A DNA stretch of 64,000 bases, from assembly GCA_032622095.1 (NCBI GenBank), contig CP136063.1:181887956-181951955 (forward strand), read 5' to 3'. The DNA comes from Siphonodentalium dalli (taxonomy: Eukaryota > Mollusca > Scaphopoda > Gadilida > Siphonodentaliidae). The position numbers and the translations under genes are program-made. Below, one piece after another: positions 57,986-64,000 of the stretch (the stretch's first letter is position 1; each line of letters begins with the position of its first letter). The notes beneath the pieces were generated by a model that saw nothing but the letters and a program-made list of their open reading frames with translations, was not told the origin of the DNA and made no database searches.

Positions 57986-58545
57986 GCCCAGCAATAACGA
58001 TGAGATGTGTGGGTAACTATACAATACCATACAATATGCTGTAACGACATACATGCATTTGGCGACCATATATACTGTTTTTCTGTGTTCATGTTGTAAA
58101 TACCGACTGTCACTGATCCACTCTTGATCAACGATATATTCGCCTTCTATAGGGAATGATCACCCACCTGTGGCGGATATGGGGTGGGGTATTATGCCTC
58201 CCTCTGAATTTTTATATTATGGACCGAATATTGGACCGAATATTGGACCGTTGACATCCGGCCTAAGTACGCTCCAGAAACGCTCTTAGAGCTTCACAAT
58301 TTAAAAAAAATTCCCGGGGGTGGTCCGGACCCTCTATACCCCATATATAAGGGGGCTAATGTCATGCTGCGGCTCATTAGCCCCCTACTTATATTTGTGC
58401 CCCTATATACTTGATTCCTAATTTCCTGGCTACACGCCTGAGATGCCATAACTCTTAGAACTCGGCATTACTTCAACAAAGCAACAACAAAATGCGAAAT
58501 AGTGTTTTAAAGGAATTATTGCATAATTATAAATCCTTAGCTTAA

Positions 58546-58752
58546 CCTTTTCAGTGCCAAGTTCTATTTTTGTATCAACCCATATTTCCTTGATCATTTT
58601 TAAAATTTATTGATTATAATAATGTGATTCATTGATGGAAAGAGCTCTAAGAGCTCTTTCCATCAATGAATCACATTATTATAATCAATACATTTGAAAA
58701 ATTATCAAGGAAATATGGGTTGATACAAAAATCGGACTTGGCACTGAAAGGG
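58546..58752. mobile_element. piggyBac-like hairpin MITE
   Basis: TTAA at 58542-58545 and 58753-58756 flanks 'ccttttcagtgccaagttc' and the inverse 'cttggcactgaaaggg'. The arms are about 100 bp, almost perfect, and meet at 'gagctctaagagctc'. TTAA plus a CCYTTT-type end suits a piggyBac-derived MITE. The very high arm similarity suggests youth. Confidence 0.85.
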
Positions 58753-59194
58753 TTAATAGTGCCTTTACACGCTTCGGTTTATCGCATGGTTCTTCCTCCA
58801 AGTTAAGAACAGACCATGTAAACACATGACATTTGTTAAATTTGAAACTGATTTACCACCGATCTGTCTGTCGAATGAAAATGTGTAGGGACCCATTTGC
58901 CTTATCAGACAGATGTATTTTAATGACGTGAAGCTATGTGGAGGCAACAAATATCAAATAAACTATATGTATAGTGATATTTTTCGAGCGTTTTCTAGTA
59001 TTAGCGCGAACAAATTGTATTAACAGTCCGTGACATAATGAGTATGAGAGTAGTTAATTAAGCAGTAGCCAATGAGAAGAGTGAGTCAGCGGTAGGAGAT
59101 TAATTAACTAGGAGTGTCAAGTCACTCTAGCTTATTCTTTCGTCGGGTAAACTTACGAAATTTTCAATACGCATATATATTTAACTAGCAGGTG

Positions 59195-60611
59195 ACCCGA
59201 CTTGGTCCGGGCTTTGACCTTGAATTGACCATTTTGAAGGTCAAGGTCAGGTCGGGGTCACGATTTGACTCGTCGAAAACACTCCCCCGACAAAAGTATC
59301 CCTAGGTATCAAATTTCGTCGAAATCCGTTAATTTTTTAATTTAATTTGAGTTAATTCTGCCTTTTTAATCAAGAGAAATGATGGTACCCGTCCCGTGAT
59401 AGTTTCCGTCCCTACAATAGGTACGTTTGTGGGTACCCGTTTCAAGGTGAAGATCACCTCGGGCGGAAAAACTTACCCGATGAAAATCTCCCCCGTTCCT
59501 TGGAACCCCTAAGTACGAAGACAGACATAAGAATCACACCACACGCTCATGTCTGGATACAGATCCGACACACTCACGTCTGGCCCCAGACATAAGAATC
59601 ACACTACACGCATACGCTCTTTATCAACGACACTGCTGATACGAACGCTCTTTAACTATCAACGCGATTAACTCCACAGTGTCAAGGACGGTCATTTTGG
59701 TGACTGAGAGTGGAGAAGGGGTGATCGGAGATTCTCCAAAACGGCGGGAAACACTGCCCGTGGTTTTTAACCTTAGATTGGAAGATTGAGCTCAATCGGT
59801 CCAGCAGTTTTCCCGGCCATAGCTAAAACACAGACAGACAGAAGTCCCAAAATATATATTAGACTAGCTGGTGGACCCGACTTCGTCCAGACTGTTTCCC
59901 CTCTGCTTTTCGGCGAATTGTGCGATTTGACCTTGAATTGACAATTTTGAAGGTCAAGGCCAGGTCGGGGTCACGATTTTACCCGCCCAAAACACTCACT
60001 GGACAAAAGTACCCGACAAAAGTACTCGTCGAAATCCGTCCGGTTTTACCAGATTTGACGTTGAGTTGACCATTTTGAAGGTCAAGGTCTGGTTGGGGTC
60101 TCGATTTGACCCATCCAAAACACTCCTAGGACAAAAGTAACCCTATAGGTATCAAATATCGTCGAAATGGCGTCAAAATTCGCGATTTGACCTTGAATTG
60201 ACAATTTTGAAGGTCGATATCAGGTCGGGGTCACGATTTGACCCGTCCAAAACACTCCCGGACAAAAGTACCTCTAGGTATCAAATTTCGTCGAAATCCG
60301 TCCGTTTTACCCGATTTGACATTGAATTGACCTTTTTGAAGGTTAAGGTCGGGTCGGGGTAACGATTTGACCCGTCCAAAAGACTCTCCGGACAAAAGTA
60401 CCTCTAGGTATCAAAATTCGTCGAAATCCGTCCCATTTTACCCGATTTGACCTTGAATTGACCTTTTGGAAGGTCAAGGTCAGGTCGGGGTCACGGGACG
60501 ACCCGTCCAAAACACTCCCTGGAATTCGCCAAAATCCGTCTGGCAGTTTTTCCGGCCATAGCTATAACACACACACAGACAGACAGACATAAGTCCCAAA
60601 ATATATATTAG
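59195..60611 (+). repeat. RTE-tail-like tandem repeat (units about 120-130 bp)
   Basis: Units read 'tttgaccttgaattgaccat' plus 'tttgaaggtcaaggtcaggt', then 'cggggtcacgatttgacccg' and 'tcaaatttcgtcgaaatccg', near 59210, 59930, 60050, 60185, 60310 and 60440. Two complete elements start 'ctagcaggtgacccgact' (59186) and 'ctagctggtggacccgactt' (59864). Both end 'acacagacagacag' plus 'agtcccaaaatatatattaga' minus its last base. That tail resembles 3' ends of RTE LINEs and their SINEs (inference). No ORF. Confidence 0.75.
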
Positions 60612-60614
60612 ATG

Positions 60615-62200
60615 TCAAGAAGACAGATCGATACATAAAATTATTGTACAACAAAAATACATGGGTAATCAGATTTTTTTTGTCAGTATAGATACACTGA
60701 AATAATGTGTTTCAGATATCATAATTATGGAAGTTAAGATGCATGCATGTTTTGTTGCTGTACTGCTATATTACCCAATGAGAGTGAATTTCCGACATTG
60801 AAACTGAGCAGAATGGTTTTCGGAAAACAGGTTTCCATCCTTTTTTTCCCTAAGAAAACAGGGGTTTGGTGGTTTTTCCTGTACGACTGCGCAGTATGGA
60901 TAGCATTATATTTATGTATCATAAATGTTAACATATGTTATTGTAAAACATCACTACTGCTCCAAAATAAACGCCGACGCTAGATAGACCCGGCTCATGC
61001 AGTTGCAATGATAGTTGTGTTATCATTATGGTAGAATTGGGAATACGAGGTATTATCTGTTCAATAATTTGGAATTATTTCTGTTCGGGCCACAATATAC
61101 CAACAGGATGGCCAAGAAGAATGCTAATATTAAGCTAATCACCGATGGTGACCAAACTACATGTTTAATCGAATTGTACCAATGGGAAATTGACCTGTGG
61201 AATACAAGTGGTAGAAATTCCACACAAAAGAATTCAGACAGGCTGCCTTGGATAGAGAGTATCTGCCACATATTATGACATATATATAATTACATGTATT
61301 TACATTTACCGACTGGCGAGGAATCTTAGTGTTAATGGTAGTCTCTCTGCTCGTGGTATTGCATATCTCTAATATTGATCAATTGATCAATTTGCATCTT
61401 GTTTTATCATTTGTCAATGTCACTCCAGTCGTCACTCAGTGGTCCGAAGTTAAACGGCAAATTATGCAAATTGATCAATTGGTCAATATTGGTGGTGATT
61501 CCCCTGACCAATAGTCATGCATGATCCGTGCAGGACATTTGAACGAGATAAAACATACCTTGCTAACATGTATAGTGCAGTGCAGTGGTCGACACCTGTG
61601 GGGTGTTGGAATTATTTTTATTGGGGATGGGACCCGGGATGATTTGGAAGGGAAGTATGCCCTCGGCTACAACCCACTTTGGAATATTGGATGGAACATG
61701 TAATGTTTATGCATTAAACATGAAATGGTGAAGGTGAAGTGACAATGTTCTGGGCATATTATTGCTTCTTTGTGTGTGCCTTCCTTTTCTTTCTTTGCGC
61801 TGTTGATGATGTTGTGGTTGTGGTGGTTGATATGTCGGCTGGGAATTGACGGCAGCTGGGAGTACTTCTGATCTTATTTGTAGTTTCTCATACTTTGATG
61901 CAATTTCCCTAGCTCTTGTGTCATAATTAAATGCACTGTTATAAGTTTATGATGATTGTGTAACATTGGACGATATAGTCAATATGTGTTTGGTGAATAT
62001 GACTTAGTGGATTGCCCAGAACTATGAGATATCGCTGGCATATCCATACCGACAGTTCCTGTCCGTAGAGCTCCTTTTTGGTACCTGTAAATTCAAAGTC
62101 TGTCAGGGGTTGTATCTATTAATGTTCATAATAATCGTGAGTTAATGGTTGTAACTGTCAGAATGCTCTTAGTTACAACATATTAATCAATAATGTCTTA
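60615..62200. other. Non-coding stretch with one inverted repeat
   Basis: 61371-61397 ('aatattgatcaattgatcaa'...) is inverted at 61464-61490 around a 66-base spacer, a likely small hairpin element. ORFs at 60747-60983, 61015-61278 and 61521-61703 have no recognisable domain. A hairpin 'ggaaacaggtttcc' lies near 60822. Confidence 0.5.
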
Positions 62201-62600
62201 TATTATGCAAGAATCTGCAAGAATTGGAAATAGTTTACCTGCCTCATTGCCAGCGCCTCCTATATTTTCTTTTTTTAAATAACCCGGGGCTTTTGCGGAC
62301 CACTCTTGTCGGCTGGGACATCCTATATCTCAAAGATGATTTCCCCACCCTTACGAGATGGTCAAAGTGCCCCTCGGGGTCAGTCCCCACTAGAAGCGGA
62401 CAGTCAGTCAGTCAGGACCACTCATCCTCATCCTCAGGCTGCGAACCCATACTGTGGAAGTCCCGTCAAGAGTCCCTATAGGGTGACCATCGGGGACGTA
62501 TCTCACAGTATGGGCTCGATCAAAGCATAGCGACCCCGTCCAACCAACAGCTGGGGACGGATACTACACTTTGATCTTAGCCAAAAGGCCGAGAAGCGCC
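62200..62600 (-). ncRNA. U2 snRNA-headed chimeric RNA locus (pseudogene or SINE)
   Basis: Read on the minus strand from 62600, bases 1-46 match the U2 snRNA 5' end almost perfectly: 'cgcttctcggccttttggct', 'aagatcaaagtgtagtatc'. This includes the stem I region and the GTAGTA branch-site-pairing sequence. After 'gtatccgtcccc' the sequence departs from U2: stem IIa/IIb, the ATTTTTG Sm site and the 3' stems are missing. The different body can fold, with 'cccatactgtg' (near 62510) against 'cacagtatggg' (near 62445). A TATA-like 'gatatatatatgg' lies about 30-45 bases upstream. It could be a U2-derived SINE, a decayed U2 gene, or a variant RNA. Confidence 0.65.
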
Positions 62601-62739
62601 TCCCATAGCGATGGTCGATGTGGTGCGGATGCCATATATATATCCTCGACAAAACAAAAGTCGGGAGCTCTGAGCGTGTCTATATAAAGTACCGTGCATG
62701 CCTTGCTGAGGTGTAGGCGGTAATCTTCTCCCGTCCGGT

Positions 62740-62900
62740 GTTGATCACGCCGTCCCATCGGGTGGGGACGTTAACGGCTGTCCGGTGTACAACCATGTAT
62801 GCACATTAAAGAACCCTACTGTGGGCAACGATCCACAGGTTAATGGCAAAATTCATGTCTAAATTCCTCCATTCGGGGCGTAAGCCTCTATATAGCACGT
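62740..62900 (+). repeat. SINE-like conserved segment
   Basis: 'gggtggggacgttaacggct', 'gtccggtgtac' and 'gcacattaaagaaccctac' follow the pattern of a dispersed repeat core common in marine invertebrate genomes (…GGGACGTTAA…GCACGTTAAAGAACCC…). This is recognition by memory; no A or B box is clear. Confidence 0.45.
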
Positions 62901-63340
62901 TGTAGATGGAGTTGGATACATACTCTGGGAGGGTATGTATAAGTCAAGACATAAAAGTTCAGGCCTGTCGAGTTGAGTCCCAGTATGGTTCGCAAGCGTG
63001 GTAAAATACTCCTCCAGGTATGTATATAATTATGTAAAAGTACTAACAAGTCTTACTAAAAACAAATACTCCTCCCAAGAATAACAATACTAACACAAAG
63101 TCCATACATCTGTTGTGTAGGTGTGTATACTAACGTCGGTTCTCCTGACATAGGGGGTATTTACAATATAAGATATGATAAGAATGGAATAGCTTTCTAA
63201 GAAATAGTTGGTTCTACCATGTTCTTGACCCTATTTGGCAGCCAACTTGTGTTGATTATTATCCCCGAGCAACATTGCCTTGGGGCTTTCTCTTGTGAGC
63301 TGTGTTGAGCGTAACATCTAGCTCTCATGCCATCCACCAA
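62900..63340. other. Non-coding stretch
   Basis: No gene or terminal repeat recognised. Confidence 0.5.
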
Positions 63341-63344
63341 AAAT

Positions 63345-64000
63345 CTAGTTCACCAGACACTGATAGGAAATGACATGAATAAACTTTTACCTAAAATACA
63401 ACCAGACGATCTCCAATCATTGTATTCCAACACAACGTGAAAAGTAGCTACGGCCAGAGACTTCAAGTTCATACTCTGTCCAAGTGTGTTGTTTCCGTCA
63501 GCTATCTGCACTGAAAGCTCTATTGTCGCAAGGACCGACTTGATTATATCAGCAGTGGAGTCGCTGCTGGTGTTGTTGCTGCTGGTGGAGATGGAGGACA
63601 CCGGGCTGTGATGGTACTCCGGTGTCCTTGTTGGTAGCGTATCCATCCATCTCCACCACGAAGTCGGTGACATGGACGTCGGGGTGACATCGGCGTACCT
63701 GTCTCAACTGGCCTCAATGACTGCTGCAGTGTGGCAGGGTGGCATCGGTATCTCTGTCGTTTCCGCTGGTGCTTGGTGCAGCGACGGCGAGCTGCTGGTA
63801 CTGCTCGGGACCAAGTGAGGGAAGCTGGCCGTCTCTCAGCTTTACGCTGTCTCCACTTGGCCTCCTGTCTGCGTCCCTGTGTCTTCTCGAGGGTGGCTTT
63901 GACTTCTTCCTCATCATCTTGTTGGTGGTTGTTGTACTCCTGCAGGTGCCAGACTTGTGGACTCCAGTCTGTCCCAAGCCAATGCCGATAGAGAATTCTA
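63345..64000 (-). pseudogene. Degenerate retroelement-like ORF, second copy (cut by window edge)
   Basis: Minus-strand frames are open at 63977-63714 (KKSKPPSRRHRDADRR basic patch) and 63673-63350 (Ser/Thr-rich, then DIIKSVLATIELSVQIADGN). A frame change or stop between them breaks the gene. It corresponds to 24138-24891 in order and at the nucleotide level (basic patch, then the 'gagacagg.acgccga' region). The GC content is raised as in that copy. Its 5' part lies beyond the window. Probably a repeated retroelement ORF; function unknown. Confidence 0.5.

Overview
The window looks like AT-rich, non-coding-dominated genomic DNA from an animal, most likely a marine invertebrate. I lean towards a mollusc, because the dispersed satellites, tRNA-derived SINEs and LINE relatives have that character, but I cannot prove the taxon. 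There are no operons or bacterial-type genes. Almost everything is intron or mobile DNA.

Left third (about 7.7-19.5 kb, minus strand): one host gene can be read through GT-AG exons. It is a mitochondrial type I methionine aminopeptidase (METAP1D/MAP1D). Five exons (19473-19174, 16914-16723, 11744-11581, 9797-9700, 7820-7773) join in frame and give about 267 residues with a mitochondrial-type N-terminus and the first three metal ligands. The last part, with the fifth metal ligand, is not visible in the remaining 7.7 kb. Its introns are loaded with transposons, including a three-layer nest: an older repeat split by a pogo/Tigger-like element, itself split by a piggyBac-like element. Two related CAGTAATGCCC elements flank exon 1.

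Middle (21-41 kb): fragments of retroelements, a Russian-doll series of inverted repeats (25.5-32.5 kb), a LINE 3' fragment, and a 7.9-kb palindrome (32.9-40.8 kb). The palindrome's arms are built from several tandem-repeat blocks in mirror order around a 45-base loop. It carries a SINE, a small DNA element whose empty target site survives in the opposite arm, and an isolated consensus histone 3' stem-loop.

Right (40.8-56.5 kb): ACCATGGT-rich minisatellites lie at both ends of a 15.6-kb interval bounded by an exact 22-base inverted motif. Inside lie a second long foldback element (41.2-46.5 kb) and an apparently intact two-ORF LINE (48.7-53.3 kb). From 53.8 to 64 kb there are satellites, small palindromic elements, a tandem RTE-like or SINE-like repeat, and a sequence whose first 46 bases match the U2 snRNA 5' end but whose body is different. 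A degenerate basic-protein ORF region at the right edge is homologous to one at 24.1-24.9 kb.

The most noteworthy items are the two long foldback elements and the possible larger one around the second, the U2-headed chimeric locus, the orphan histone stem-loop, and a recurrent AAGATGGCNGCC-like (YY1-site-like) motif shared by otherwise different repeat families.
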